A stretch of DNA of 64,000 bases from Anniella stebbinsi (Eukaryota > Chordata > Lepidosauria > Squamata > Anniellidae), in the NCBI GenBank assembly GCA_029215795.1, contig JARDYH010000001.1:181357654-181421653 (forward strand). Direction: 5' to 3'. Within the stretch, counting starts at the first letter, position 1; each line of letters opens with the position of its first letter. Positions 1-12,400 of the stretch are shown here, one piece after another. The position numbers were made by a program, and so were the translations under genes. Below the pieces are notes generated by a model. That model searched no databases. It saw nothing but the letters and a program-made list of their open reading frames with translations, and was not told where the DNA came from.

Positions 1-1043
1 GCCCAAACCTTTGACCAGACAGAGAAAATAAGCATTAGTATAAATCAAGTAGGCATGTTTGGGCTGTTTTTATGTTTAGGGTATGGTCCATTTAACATTC
101 AGTTCATGGTCCCGAACTCTATTCTGCTTGAGAGAATCACCATGCATCTGTCATGCTGTCTGTGCTTAAACCATGCTAGTAGCTCCCCCTGAAAAGCAGG
201 GTGGGAGGGTGGGAGGAGGAGGAGGAATTCAACTAGAAGAATTGCTTTATGTGGAAATGCACTGACATGGCCCCAGGATGATTAGAAGACAGAGTGTCAT
301 GGGAAAGATAAGCAGGAATGACCTGGCAAGTTTGGGAATATCTCAATCCAGGACTTAAATGGATTTACAAAAGGGTAAAAGCTCAGCAGAGAAAAACAAA
401 TGATAATGAACTGCTTGCTGTGTTTAAATAGCAATCCCCAAATAGTTTAGCAGTGAGGAGACAGTCACATTGCTTTAGACAAACCAAGGTTTAGAGGACT
501 GTAATTGTCATCAGTATTGGCTTACACTCTGTATGTGAGGTAGTGTGGTGTGGAACACTTTCACTGACAAATGCCATTTCAAAATAAGCTGTGCAAATAC
601 ATCCATGGCATATAATCACCCTGCTGTGTCCTTCCCTCTCATCCTCTGCCTTCTTTGAGAGGAATCACAGGAGAGGAGATGATCCTGGATGACTTTGAAA
701 GACATTTGTCTAGGATCTCCATCACACCAGTGGCTTAATGCACTCTCACCACACCTGGTATCTGGTTTTGCAGCGTGGGACTCACGTGACATCCTCCCTG
801 TCCTGCACCCATTTTGCCTCTTTTCCTCTGTTTTGCATAATATTTTGGTGTGGGGAAAGTCTGGATTATTTTCCCGAAGTGACTTCAATGTGTCCTAAAG
901 CCTCCGTCTAGTGCTGTTCCCTCCTTTATTGGGGGCATGTGTGCTTTGAATGGAGTCTTGCCGACGAAAGGGGAAAGGGGAGGGCACGGTGCTTCTTCTC
1001 CTCCCGTACTCCTAGGTGTCGGACATTGGAATGGACTTTTTAC
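1..1043. other. Non-coding, no feature recognised
   Basis: Only short chance reading frames are present. I see no terminal repeats, no protein similarity and no obvious microsatellite. Confidence 0.5.
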
Positions 1044-1195
1044 TAGGGATGTGCACTGACCCCTGGATTGGATCGGAACCCGGATCGGAATCAGAACTGT
1101 TGGACCGGATTGGATTGGAGGTAGTCCAGATCTGATTGGATCCGATTCCGATCTGAAAATCAGATATCCGATTTTCGGATCGGATGCCTTTTAGT
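1044..1195 (+). mobile_element. Truncated end of a hAT-like fold-back element
   Basis: The piece begins TAGGGATGTGCACTGACC and continues with GGATCGGAT-type direct and inverted motifs. This matches the ends of the longer elements at 4291-5560 and 32944-34041, whose termini are TAGGGGTG-CAC type. No matching right end or 8-bp target duplication was found nearby, so the copy looks truncated. Confidence 0.6.
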
Positions 1196-2099
1196 CACTT
1201 CAGAATTGATTTTGGAGGGTGGAAAAGCCTGTATCTTTGGTATTTTTTAAGACAGAAGCATGAAACTTTGTACAAGTGAAGATGGGATGTTGCCAATCAT
1301 GTGCACAGAATTTCAGACACAGGGGTGTAGGTGTTACTTGTAAGTAAGCCTTTGAAAGTCACTTTTTCACCAGTCATCATCTGCTCCTTTTTCAATTTAC
1401 TCCTCTGCTCCTTTTTGAATTTACTCCTGTGTCTCAGGGGCACGTTAAAGTGTTTTGGTTTGGCAGGTAAGCATAGACCATGTCCCCAGTTGGGGAGCGC
1501 ACTGAAGGGCTGCATGTACCTCTACCCCCTTTTGCAGACATAGGGGCATGGTTTAACTGAAATGGCAGTGTGAAACATGGGTTTGTCCATTGCATGCAGA
1601 TGTCGTCCCCAGAAACTGAACTCAAACTTGGGGTGCGTACAGAAGGTCTCAGTTGCTCTGACCCCTTCGAACAGACACTGTGGCACAGAGTTTCATAGGC
1701 TGCAAAAGAAGAAGGGAAAATAAAGACTAAATCAGAGTGCCTGAACAACTAGCTCCCTCCCACCTAGGACTGTCATGTTGCCAGTCCTGTGTGCCCATGC
1801 CCAAGTAGGCACACAGGGCTGCCTGCTTACTGGGAAGTAAGCTCGCAGACAGCCCCACTTCAGATCGCTCTCAGGTGCCCCTGCGTTCACTGGACACTTC
1901 CCTTAGTCGTGCGGCCGTTGTGGATAGGAAGGCCACTTCCAGTTGGGCGTGCAGGCACAGCAGCATGGGCGCCTCCAGTTGGGTGGGCATGCAGGCACAG
2001 CAGCACAGGCACCTCCAGGCGGGCGGGCAGGCAGGCAGGCAGAGGCGGGCACAGCGGCAGAGTGCCAGGCACTGGCACACTGCACAAGTAAGCAATAGA
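1196..2099. other. Non-coding; GC-rich imperfect duplications near 1930-2045
   Basis: No gene recognised. Around 1930-2045 there are imperfect direct copies of a GCAGGCACAGCAGCA-like unit and a GGCA/GGCG-rich run. The right part may belong to the decayed hAT element that follows. Confidence 0.4.
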
Positions 2100-3131
2100 A
2101 TCGTGGGTCCAGCCCATGAGATCCGGCTACTTCACAATGGCAGCAACTAACTCCCTGCATGCCTGGTACAGGGTGGTGCGACACGGATGCTTGTAGTATG
2201 GAACCACAAGAGCCAACAGCCTCTTGAAGCCTGCGTTGTCAACGAGGCTGAACGGCTGGTCATCCAACGCCACCATCTCACCAATGCAGTTGGTGATCTG
2301 GTTGTACGTTGGAAAATGCCACCGTGTGGCTCCATACTTCCCCCCCCCCCCATCTCTTCCATGGTGGCCTGGTGAAGCCTCTTGGGGATGGGAGCTCGAG
2401 AGCTGGCAGAACTTGCAGCAGGAGCCTTCTGTTTGCCCTTACTACTAGCACCAGTATGCTGCGAGGTGCCTGCCTTGGTCCCAAGCAAGACAGACTGGTG
2501 GTGCCTCCGCATGTGGCGGCTGAAGTTGTTGTTGATGAAGTGGCCTGGCAATTTACCCCTGCTCACAGCCATCTTGCCGTGGCGACAGACAGCAAAGCGG
2601 GAATCCACTCCCACCTCAAAGTGGTCCCACACCTTGCTTGTCTGTCGCTTCTGTGGTGACACAGACAACCCGCCGGCGCCTTCACTCTGGGGTGTCACCA
2701 CAGGAGCAGGGGTGCGAGTAGAAGAGAGGACAGATTCTGGAGAGAGAGGCTCTGCCGCTGCCTGCTCTTCCTCCTGCCCCATATCAGAGTCCTCCTCCTC
2801 TGAGGACTTCCACAAGGTCTGGGAAAAGTTTCCTCAGCGGGTTCCTAGCCTCAACCACTGAAGAAGGAGTTGGAGATACTCCTCCTTCTTCAAGGACACT
2901 GCTGTTCCCAGCACCTGTCTCAGGAACAGGTGCTTCAAAGAGTGCCCTGCAGGCACGACTACTTTCAGTTGCCCCCACCGCTGCCTGCTTCTGCTGCCCC
3001 AGTGGAGGGCGCCTGAGTTTAACTGGGGGTGTGGAAGCCTGCCTGCTGCTGGTCCCAGCAACAGCACCGCGCCCAGAGCGACTTCTCCCAAGTCCTGCCT
3101 TAGCAGCACCCCTTTGTGTGCCGCGTTTCAT
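2100..3131 (-). pseudogene. hAT-superfamily (ZBED-like) transposase remnant, N-terminal part
   Basis: Read on the minus strand, a start at 3131 opens a basic Ser/Pro-rich leader that shifts frame near 2815 into an acidic Ser/Glu stretch and then a BED zinc finger (about 2500-2670). The finger has the diagnostic SKVWDHFE opening and a closing NFSRHMRRHH. The second cysteine of the CxxC pair is replaced by glycine (CRHG), so the finger is probably dead. A poly-C tract near 2341-2350 shifts frame again; in the new frame the conserved post-BED segment with LDDQPFS is recognisable down to about 2150. BED-hAT transposases are usually above 600 aa, so the RNase H-like catalytic and dimerisation parts are missing here. 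Non-functional relic. Confidence 0.75.
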
Positions 3132-3230
3132 TTTTGTTCAGTATGTGTGCTTTGCTAAGACTTTTTGTGTGTATGCTGCGTAGCAGCAGCCTACAAGCCC
3201 AGCAGCAACACACACTCACAAGCAATCACA

Positions 3231-3250
3231 CATACACACACACACACACA
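3231..3250. repeat. (CA)n microsatellite
   Basis: About ten CA units, followed by a short GA run and a T/G-rich homopolymer stretch. Confidence 0.85.
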
Positions 3251-3347
3251 GAGAGAATATAGAATTTTTTTTTGTTATTTTGGGGGGGGGGGTTCAAAGA
3301 GAAAGAGAAAAACAAACACACTCACTCCCAGAGACAAACTACAGATA

Positions 3348-3667
3348 GGCTCAGTTCGGACGACATATTAAGCAACGGAGCATAGAGCAGCTGGGTTTTT
3401 TTGGCTGCTCTAGGCAGCAGAACTCTATTCCGAAACGGAATAGTCCACGGAGAGAGGGGGAGCTGAATTCGGACGACACTTTAAACAACGGGGCTTCGAG
3501 CTAAACAATGTGCAAGCCCGTTGTTTCGCTCTGTTGTTTAAAGTACCTGATCAACGTACTGTCAGTTGTGTGTGCGTTGTGTGCTGCCCTCCAATGACAC
3601 AATAAGCAACACAACTGACGATTGTTCCCCCCTCCTCCGTTGCCTAATGTGTCGTCCGAACTGAGCC
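3348..3667. mobile_element. Harbinger-type MITE, 320 bp
   Basis: The ends are perfect inverted repeats: GGCTCAGTTCGGACGACA at the left and its reverse complement at the right. ATA flanks both sides, compatible with a 3-bp target duplication of the PIF/Harbinger type. A second internal copy of the end (TTCGGACGACA followed by TTTAAACAACGG) lies near 3469, suggesting an internal rearrangement or self-insertion. No coding capacity. Confidence 0.7.
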
Positions 3668-4191
3668 ATATTGTAAAGACAAACTGAACTAAGACAAACA
3701 AACAGACTTGCTATATACAATACAGAAAGAAAAGGCAAGAGACAAAAAGAGAGAGAGCACAAGGAAAGCTGAAGAAAAAGACCAGAAAAACCTCCAAAGG
3801 CCACCAAAATCAAATGCAATATCTCTACCAGCTCCAAACAAACACTCCTTCACCTCCAACTCACTACACCCGACAGAGAGCCAAAAGGGAAAGAATGAGA
3901 ATATATACTGGGTTTCTACTAAGCCCTCCTCCAGCATTGTGATTGGAGGCTGCAGGAAGTCTTTAACAGGATTGGGTGATGCATTGATGTAGTGTGAAGC
4001 ACAATTGGTGGATCAAGCTGTCAAACACACACCCACACACAGCCTCCCACCCTTATGGAAGTTTAAGTTTTAAAGTAATAAACCTCTCATTGCCACTAAA
4101 GTCTTGCACCAATTTCTCTGGAATTTTCAACACATGAGTAGACACATCTAATCTCCCATGTGAGGGAGTTTCAACTTTCTACCTCTTAAGA
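3668..4191. other. Non-coding spacer
   Basis: Purine-rich then pyrimidine-rich sequence without recognised coding or terminal repeats. An AATAAA-like string occurs near 4076. Confidence 0.4.
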
Positions 4192-7100
4192 GTACCCTGC
4201 TGCTCAACAGACTCTCTAGGTGAGCTGACAGAGGTGGTCTCGGGTGCACTGTTGAGATCCCCCAGGCTGTTGGTTCTGGGGGATGTCAACTAGGGGTGCA
4301 CGGACCCCCCGGATCGGATCGGGACCGGATCAGGACCTCCAATTTTGTTCCGGATCAGATCAGAACAAAATTGGAGGTCCCCTGGATCGGATCGGACAAT
4401 CCCGATCCGAAAACTTTCCCCCGCCATGCCATTTTCCCCCATAAGCATGCATTGGGGGAAAGAAAGCTTTCCCCCAATGCAAGTCTATGGGGAAAAATGG
4501 TGGCAGGGGGTGAGTCCCTCCCCCCCTTCTGCTACCTGCAGGGGCCTTCTGCTCCCGCAGGCGCCAGCGGATGGCAGCAGACGACCCTGGCAGATAAGCC
4601 CCCCCTCCCCTTCACGCTCCTTACTTGCCAGGGACATCTGCTGACATCCGCTGGCACCCACAGGCAACAGCAGATGGCAGCAGACGGCCCCGGCAGGTAA
4701 CTGGGAGCCCCTTCCCTCCTCCCCCTCGCGATCCTCCTTACCTGTGGGCCCGTCCACTGCCGCCCGGGCGGCAGGGGATGGCAGCGGACGGGCCCCGGCA
4801 GGTAAGCCCCCCTGGTAATCCTCCTTACCTGCGGGGCATCCGCTGCCTTCACCTGCATAGATCTACTGAACACTAGGCTTCGCGCCAGGTGGCACTCTAC
4901 TGAGGACTAGGCCGCGAAGCCTAGTGCTCAGTAGATCTACTCAGGTGAAGGCAACGGTCGACCCTGCAGGTAAGTGGCCCCCCACCTCCCCCTTGCGGTC
5001 CTCCTTACCTCCCGGGGCCGTCTGCTGCCACCCGCTGCCGCCCGGGCAGCAGTGGATGGCAGCAGGCAGCCCTCCCAGGTAAGCCCCCCCGCGATCCTCA
5101 CTTGGCGGGGCTGTCTGCTTCCATCAGCGGGCACCCACTGGCGCTTGCCAATGGCAGCGGACAGCCCCTCAGGTAAGCCACCCCCCCGCTCCTTACCTGG
5201 CGGGGCGTCCTCCTCTGTCCATTGCCGGCTGTAAACAACTGCGAACTAGGCCTCGCAGCCTAGTTTGCAGTAGTTTATAGCCGGCAACGGGAGGAGGAGG
5301 ACACCCCACTAGGTAAGCCCCCCCCCGCTGTCCGCTTGCATCGGTGGGTGCCCGCTGGCGCCCGCCAATGGAAGCGGGAGTGGGCACCAGTGGGCGCCCG
5401 CTGATCCTCCGATTTTCCCCGAACCGGATCGGGTCCTTCCAGACCGATTCGGGGAAGATCAGACGATCCAGAGGGGTGATCGGAAATCAGATAAATGTAT
5501 CTGATTTTCCCAGGATCGGCTCCGGATCGTGGATCAGACCCAATCCAGTGCACACCCCTAATGTCAACATTCATGCCGAGGACACTTTATCTTGCTCAGC
5601 TCAGGATTTCATGGTTTCCATGACAACCATGGGACTGTCCCAACATGCCACTTGCCCAACGCATGTAGCGGGGCGCACTCTAGACCTGATTTTTTCCATT
5701 GGACATGGAGATGGTGATCTGAAAGTGGGGGACTTCACATCAACCCCTCTGTCATGGTCAGATCACCACATGCTGCGGTTTAGACTTACAGCAGCTTTCC
5801 CCCTCTGCAAGGTTGGGGGACCCATTAAGATGGTCCGTCCCTGGAGACTAATGGATCCGGATGGTTTCCAGAGGGCTCTGGGGAGTTTTCTGGCTGATAG
5901 GGCTGGCTCTCATGTCGAAACCCTGGTTGATCTGTGGAATGCAGAAATGACTCGGGCAGTTGACACGATTGCTCCTGAGTGTCCTCTCCTGTGTAGAGCT
6001 CGAACAGCTCCGTGGTATACCCTGGAGCTGAGAGTGATGAAACAAAATAGGAGACGGCTTGAGGGCAGATGGAGACGAACTCCTAGTGGATGCAGTGAAA
6101 CACTGGTAAGTGCCAATGGTAAGCTGTATTCGGGGCAGTGAGGGCAGCAAAAAACAATACTTTACTGCCACTATTAATTCATCAATTTGCCGTCCAGCAG
6201 AGCTTTTCAGAGTTGTCTGAGGGCTTCTACATGCTGGCCCCAAGGACATGGTAGAACCATCTGAGGCCCGCTGTAATATATTTGCAAGGCACTTCCAGGA
6301 TAAAATCTTTGGCATCCGCCAGGACTTAGACTCCAGTTATAGCAGGTGAATCTAGTGAGGTATCCAGAGTACAGGCTTATCCTGTTTTCTTGGATGAGTT
6401 TCAGTTGGTACAGCTCGATGATGTGGACAAGGTACTTGGACAGGTTCGTGCAGCCACCTCTGTATTGGATCCATGCCCCTCTTGGCTTATAAAAGCTAGC
6501 AGGGATGGAACAGCCAGCTGGGCCAGGGAAGTGATTAATGCCTCTCTACGAGAGGGAATAGTCCCAGACCGTCTGAAAGAGGCAGTAGTGAGACCACTCC
6601 TGAAGAAAGCTTCCCTGGACCCAGAAAATCTTAATAGCTTTAGGCCGGTGGCAAATGTTCCATTCCTGGGCAAGATCCTTGAGCGGGTGGTTGCTGGCCA
6701 GCTCCAGACTGATTATCTGGATCCATTTCAGGCCTGGTTTTGGCACGGAAACAGCCTTGGTCGCCCTGTATGATGACCTATGTCGGGGGAGGGACAGGGG
6801 GAGTGTGACTCTGTTGATTCTCCTTGAGCTCTCAGTGGCTTTCGATACCATCAACCATGGTATCCTTCTGGCATGACTGGCTGAGTTGGGAGTGGGAGGC
6901 ACTGCTTTGCAGTGGTTCTGCTCCTACTTGACAGGTCTGCTCCAGAAGGTGGTGCTTGGGGGACATTGTTCTGCCCTGTGGATTCTCCAGTATGGGATTC
7001 CGCAGGGGTCAGTCTTGTCCCCCATGCTGTTCAACATCTACACGAAACCATTGGGTGCAGTCATCCAGAGTTTTGGAGTGCTTTGTCATCAGTACGCTGA

Positions 7101-7735
7101 TGACATGCAACTCTACTTCTCCTTTTCATCTTCATCAGGTGAGGTTGTGGATGTGTTGAACCGGTGCTTGGCTGTGACAATGCACTGGATGAGAGCTAAT
7201 AAACTGAAACTCAATCCAGACAAGACTGAGATGCTGTTAGTGGGGGGGTTCCTCTGACCGGATGGAGGGTCTTCAACCTGTTCTGGATGGGGTTGCACTC
7301 CCCCTGAAGGAGTAGGTTCGTAGCTTGGGGGTTCTCCTGGAACCATCTCTGTCACTTGACGCTCAGGTGGCCTCGGTGGCACAGAGTGCCTTCTACCAAC
7401 TTCGGCTGGTGGCCCAGCTATGCCCCTATCTGGCAGGGATAACCTGGCTTCAGTTGTCTATGCTCTGGTAATCGCCAAGTTAGATTACTGCAATGCGCTC
7501 TACGTGGGGCTGCCTTTGAAGACGGTTCGGAAGCTGCAGCTTGTGCAGAATGCAATATCCAGATTGGTAACAGGGACCAGAAGGTTCGAACATATAAGAT
7601 CGATTTTGGCCTGCTTGCATTGGCTGCCTGTATGTTTCTGAGCCTGATTCAAGGTGCTGGTTTTAACCTATAAAGCCTTACATGATTTGGGACCACAATA
7701 CCTGATGGAATGCCTTTCCCAGAAGGATACCATGG
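4192..7735 (+). pseudogene. L2-clade LINE copy 1 (endonuclease end, reverse transcriptase, C-terminus), interrupted
   Basis: Fragments of an L2-type polyprotein occur in order on the plus strand. The endonuclease end is at 4192-4290 and resumes at 5569, with GLSQHATCPTH, TLDLIF and SDHH motifs. RT follows at about 6390-7257, with NSFRPVANVPFLGK, a DxxxAFDTINH motif, GIPQGSVLSPMLF and the catalytic YADD box. The C-terminal HWLPV and YKALHDLGPQYL motifs lie at about 7420-7720. Several frameshifts and stops separate the pieces, for example near 6140, 6380, 6876 and 7257. The copy is split by the hAT-like element at 4291-5560. It meets a second, inverted L2 copy near 7735. It cannot produce a working protein. 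Confidence 0.85.
4291..5560. mobile_element. Non-autonomous hAT-like fold-back element, 1.27 kb, with 8-bp target duplication
   Basis: The element begins TAGGGGTGCACGGACC and ends with CAGTGCACACCCCTA. It is flanked by the perfect 8-bp direct repeat ATGTCAAC (4283-4290 and 5561-5568), which is diagnostic of hAT-type insertion. Removing one copy restores the L2 endonuclease sequence. The interior consists of nested inverted repeats: GGATCGGATC-rich subterminal arms, a CCCCCAATGCAAGTCTATGG arm, and several large palindromes near 4855-4945 and 5235-5290. A GC-rich unit ending CAGGTAAG recurs in both orientations. No transposase is encoded. Confidence 0.9.
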
Positions 7736-7739
7736 TTGA

Positions 7740-8932
7740 TGGTATTGAAAGCCACTTAGAGATCAAGGAGAATCAACAGTATCACACTCCCCCTGTCTTT
7801 CTCCCGACATGGCTGTTTCTGTACCAAAGCCAGGCCTGAAACTGGACTGAAATGGATCCAGATAATCAGTCTCATCCAAGAGTGTCTGGAGCTGGTCCGC
7901 AATCCCTTGCTCAAGGACCTTGCCCAGGAATGGAACATTTGCCACTGGCCTGTAATTATTAAGTTTTTTCGGTCCGGATAAGGTGCCCTTAGCATGAATG
8001 TTGACATCCCCCAGAACCAACAGTCTGGGGGATCTCAGCAGTACACCCGAGACCACCTCTGTCAGCTCAGCTCAGGAGTCTGTTGAGTAGCGGGGTGGAC
8101 AGTACACCAACAGAATCCCTAATGTGTCCCGTTGGCCCAACACAAGGTGTAAACGCTCCAGACCAGTAGTCACATGGACAGGGAACCCGCAGAGGGGGAT
8201 GGAGTTCCTATAGACCACAGCAACCCCCCTTCCCTGGCCCTCAAGTCTACCCTGATGCTGAACCAAGTATCCTGGTGGGCACAGCTGGGAGAGACTGACT
8301 CCTCCTTGCTCACCCACCCAGGTCTCGATTAAACATGCCAGATCGGCTGTCTCATCCACAGTGAAGTCATGGATGAGGGAGATCTTATTATGTACCGTTC
8401 TGGCATTTAAAAGCAGCATCCAGAGGCCCGAGGGCTGGCTGATAGGGCAAACAACAGAACTGCGGTTGTAGGGAGGACTAGAACACGGCCCAGCCGTTAA
8501 CTGTCTGGGCCATGTTCTCCTTACCTGGCATGTCCTCCTCACAACGCCATATCTCCCTCTACCCACCACTACACTGATTGGGGGCCCGTCAAATCCTCCC
8601 ACTTGGCTCTGCATCCTCTCTCCCAGGCACATAGCTCAAGACCCACAAAAAGCCAGGCAGGGAAAGGGAAAAATAAAAAAGGGGGGGAAGAAAAAAAAGC
8701 AGCAGCAAACAGGCAGGCAGGCAGCAGCAGGTGGCACTCCCCCTTCCCTGGGAGGTGGTGGTGATAGTCCCCTCCTCCTGCAGGCACTGGCTCTCCCAGG
8801 ACACCCCAGCTAGCTGGCTTATGTATCTCCATCCAAGAGGGGGGCAGGTGGAGAATGTCAGCAGCAGCAGCAGCAGCTAGCTGAATACCCAGGGGCCTGG
8901 TCCTGCAGGGCGTGGCAGTCTGTCAGGCAGAA
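7740..8932 (-). pseudogene. L2-clade LINE copy 2 (5' region and endonuclease), internally deleted
   Basis: On the minus strand the L2 5' region (8932-8633) with GCAGGCAG and CAG runs leads into an open endonuclease segment (8632-8072). That segment carries LLNARTVHNKISLI, ACLIETW and GRGVAVVYR motifs. It continues through LVLGDVNIHAKGTL and then jumps directly into the RT motif NNYRPVANVPFLGK near 7955. The second half of the endonuclease and the start of RT are therefore deleted. The sequence loses frame near 7790. It converges with L2 copy 1. Confidence 0.8.
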
Positions 8933-8964
8933 GTCCAACAGGGAGAGGGCAGTGGTGACAGCAG

Positions 8965-9402
8965 CACACATTTTGAATGTGTGTTGGTGGTATATTTGAC
9001 CTTAGTTAATCACTGTGATTAGCTAAGGGTACTGAGGGTACTGTCTATATATATTTTTCCTATTACACATCTCACCACTGTTCTACAGTCTCCCAGGCTA
9101 CCTGCACTTCTTGATCTGAAAACTCCCAATGGGAGGAATAAATTTCCTTGGGTGGAAAGTGTGGGAAGCTAAGGAATCTACAGGCTGTCAGAGAGTTGAC
9201 AGCCCAATGAAAGACAGGATACTCATACATACTCCTCAGTCATTGCATAAGTAAAGTAAACACAAGACCCCTGAATCAAACCCATGAGAATTCCTCCGAA
9301 ATTTCTTCTGCTTTGTTTTTCTTTTTGAAAGCAATTTCTTTTCTATCAAATTGAATGAGAATTGTCAAAATTTTCAAGGGAGAAATTTTCAGCACAGCAC
9401 TA
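8965..9402 (-). mobile_element. Repeat family X, copy 1 (hAT-like end)
   Basis: The stretch is an inverted, diverged copy of 36297-36690. Both contain a CTCACCACTGTTCTACA-like block, a CCTGCACTTC block and an AATTTGAT-rich arm. Both end in a TAGTGxTxTGCxxAAAA-type terminus, here seen in reverse complement at 9381-9402. A shorter third copy lies at 17626-17790. Confidence 0.6.
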
Positions 9403-12400
9403 GTTAGAATATAAGCAGTTTGCCTGAGGCTTGACAGGAGATGCTTTTCTACTACAAAATTCTCCTCATGCACTGAATTTCCTCCTTATTCTGTTGAACA
9501 GCTCACTTTTGGTAAAGAAGCTCTGATGATAATATGCAAACAACTTGGTGGAACCAGTTTAGAATTCTTTGCAAGAGGATATCTTTGGGGGGAGGGAATC
9601 ATATATGTCAAGTTTGAAAGGAATTATCTTGTTCACATCAAATGTTTGTTATCCTGTATTAACATAGCATTTGGCTGAGAAAGCAACTACAGTAGTCTTT
9701 TCACAGCAGGCAAACTGCCATCTTGTACAGAAGCTGTGAAGTTTTCTTGGCCAAAAGGAAAAAAGAAACTCAAGAGAGAAGAATTGAACAAACAGATTAG
9801 CTTCCCTAGAAGCACCTTAAAACAAGTTCAGGCATAGCTACTGCAAAGTCTGAGGTGTAAATCCATTTCTGACCTGAAATATTCCCAGTCTTATCTAGCC
9901 TTAACTAGTTATGGTCAGAGTAGAACAGCTTGATGAAAAGCAGGAATGCACTACTCAAAACATTCTCAGGGCCACATTGACATTGTATTGATTCAAGTCA
10001 GAGGGCCTCTTGGCTATGTTCACCATGGAAACTGATTTGCGCTACAATGCTAACTCAGCGATCAGAGATTACAGTGGGGGGTTTCATCTCCCAGTGGTAG
10101 AAAAGGCCTCTCCTTTCTCTACTGCCAGGAAACTCCAGTCTTATCTCCAATACTTCTTCACAGTTCTGGAAGTTTCCCATCCAATCCTTCGGAGTGTTGA
10201 AACGTATTGCCAAATTATGGAGATGACAATGAAATTAAGTTATTTATTGAAGACACCTCAATCCAATGGAACACCTATGGAGCAACTGGGTAGTTAAAAT
10301 CCTTTCAATCAACTGTTTGTTGAGAAATGGAGAGTAGGGGAACTGGATTGAGCCCACCACTCCCCTCCCAAACAGCCATGTGCTTTGCATTTTAGCTTTT
10401 AGAAAAGGACTTGGGACGTATAGCTCCAGCTGCTGGATCAGAGACCGGACCCCAAAGTGCAACACCTTATTGTGCGTTGGGTTTTCTACTGGGCAGAATT
10501 ATGAACGGGCTCATTTGTTTGCCCATCAGGTACAAGATTCAGTGAGAACATTAAAATAAATAAAGTGGATTGTGTTTTGATGCTCAAGCCTGCTTTGGGG
10601 GGGGGGGGGTTATGTAGCAGTTCTGATCACAAATGGTGTCACTGCCCTTGGTTTGTGTGAGGGTGGGCCTAGAATCCTAGTTTAAAGACTTTTAGCCTTC
10701 TAAAGAAAACGTATTTTTGTTTCATGTCAGGTATTTCTCTTAACACCAGTTGCATTTGGATTGTAAAGAGCCACGAGAGGGGAAAACAAAAACTGGCATT
10801 ATGTTAGGAAACCTGCAGGTTAATACCTATGAGGCATGATGCTGTTCAGATAAAATTAATCATGCGTATCAATTTCATAATGTTGCCTACTTTTTCAGGA
10901 TTGTGGTATTGAGCCAAGGAAGAAGAAAGAGCCAGTTCAGAGCTTCAATTCAATCCTTGTACCTGGCTCTCTTCTGCCTGTTGTGAAATGCCAAAATGGC
11001 TTCTATGTTCCAACAAAGACGGTTGAAGAATCGTGATTATCCAGAGCTGGGTGCATAGCATACTTTTTGTGCCCTCCTATTACAGCACACCTGCACCCAA
11101 CCCCACATCACAAGCTCCTTCTGAGAATTGGGGAGTTTTAAAAGAAGCTTGCAGTGTAACACACAGGGTGTGTGCTTACTTTCCTACCTATGGGGCAATC
11201 AGGAGACCTTCAGTCTTAAGGCTTGCACCTTAAACACTCTGCCCCAAGGTCCTTTCCCTGGAATTTCCGTCCCTTGGTTCACTTTTTGAAGAGCTTCCAG
11301 ATGACATTGCTCCGAAATAGTTGACTACCATTGTTTTCTGTGTTCTGGTCCTGTACTTGTTCAGAGTTGATTTTTCATGATTTCCCCCCTTAAAATGCAA
11401 TTGTAGTTCTTGCCTATTTTCAGTGAGGTTTTGCTGACTCCACAATGCTGCTGAAGGAAGGCACAGCCAGAGGCCCTTTGAGGAGCTTGGTATGTGGGGG
11501 GGGGGGGGGGATCCTAACAAGGAAAGTCTGATAGTTCTGTGAATGACAGCATGAAACCTAGTGCCTTTGCACAATTCTGCTATACCACAGTGCCCCCTAG
11601 TAGTTGTGTAATGGAACATATAGAAGAAAAAGGAAACCTCTGGAGAAAAAACACGTATAAAGGAGCTGATCTTAATACCACAAAGAATCCAGGAGCCTCA
11701 GTAAAGAGGTGGGTTTAAAGCCTCAGGTAGAAAAGTCATTAATCCTACAGTATTAATTCTGCTTCTAGCTGATAGTGGAACAGCAGCTTCTCAACAGGTT
11801 AATGTCTCTAGTGTGGAAGCAAGCCAAATTTGTCCATTAGCTGATGAGGCAATCCTCTTTAAATAGTGGATAGTGGAGTAGATGGCACCCCCTCTCACAC
11901 AGAAATGGTAGTACATTTGAGCTGGACACTTCATGTGGATGCCTGAATGCGCGGAGGGACTGATTGTTCAGCTCACTCTTCCCCTTCCCTGTCTTCTCTC
12001 GGGGAAATTGTTCAAAGGACCTTGGAGCTAGCAGGATACTCAAGTGGCAAGCCCAGTTTATAGATAATGTGACATCATGAGTGCTGTGAAGGAGAAGGGA
12101 CATCTCCACACATCCTCCACACAAGTAAGCATATTGGGAATTAGATTTTAATCCCTCAAATCTGGATTTGAATGTGATAAAAATCCTTTACTTTTATGAT
12201 GGATTAAACATGCTCTCATTTTTGTTGTTGTTTGGTGAAACAGCAGATTTAAGTAATTCCTTGTAACCTGTAAAGTGACTCTCAGGGCTTCTCACATGAG
12301 GCTTTTATCCTACAATTGAAATTAGTTACTCACAGAAGTTTCCAGGCCCTTTACATGATGTCATCAACCTCCAGAGCCTCTCCTGTGCTTTCTGACCTTT

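Noticed and set aside
2382..2861. 159-codon plus-strand frame
   Set aside because: It is antisense to the hAT BED-finger remnant and has no independent support.
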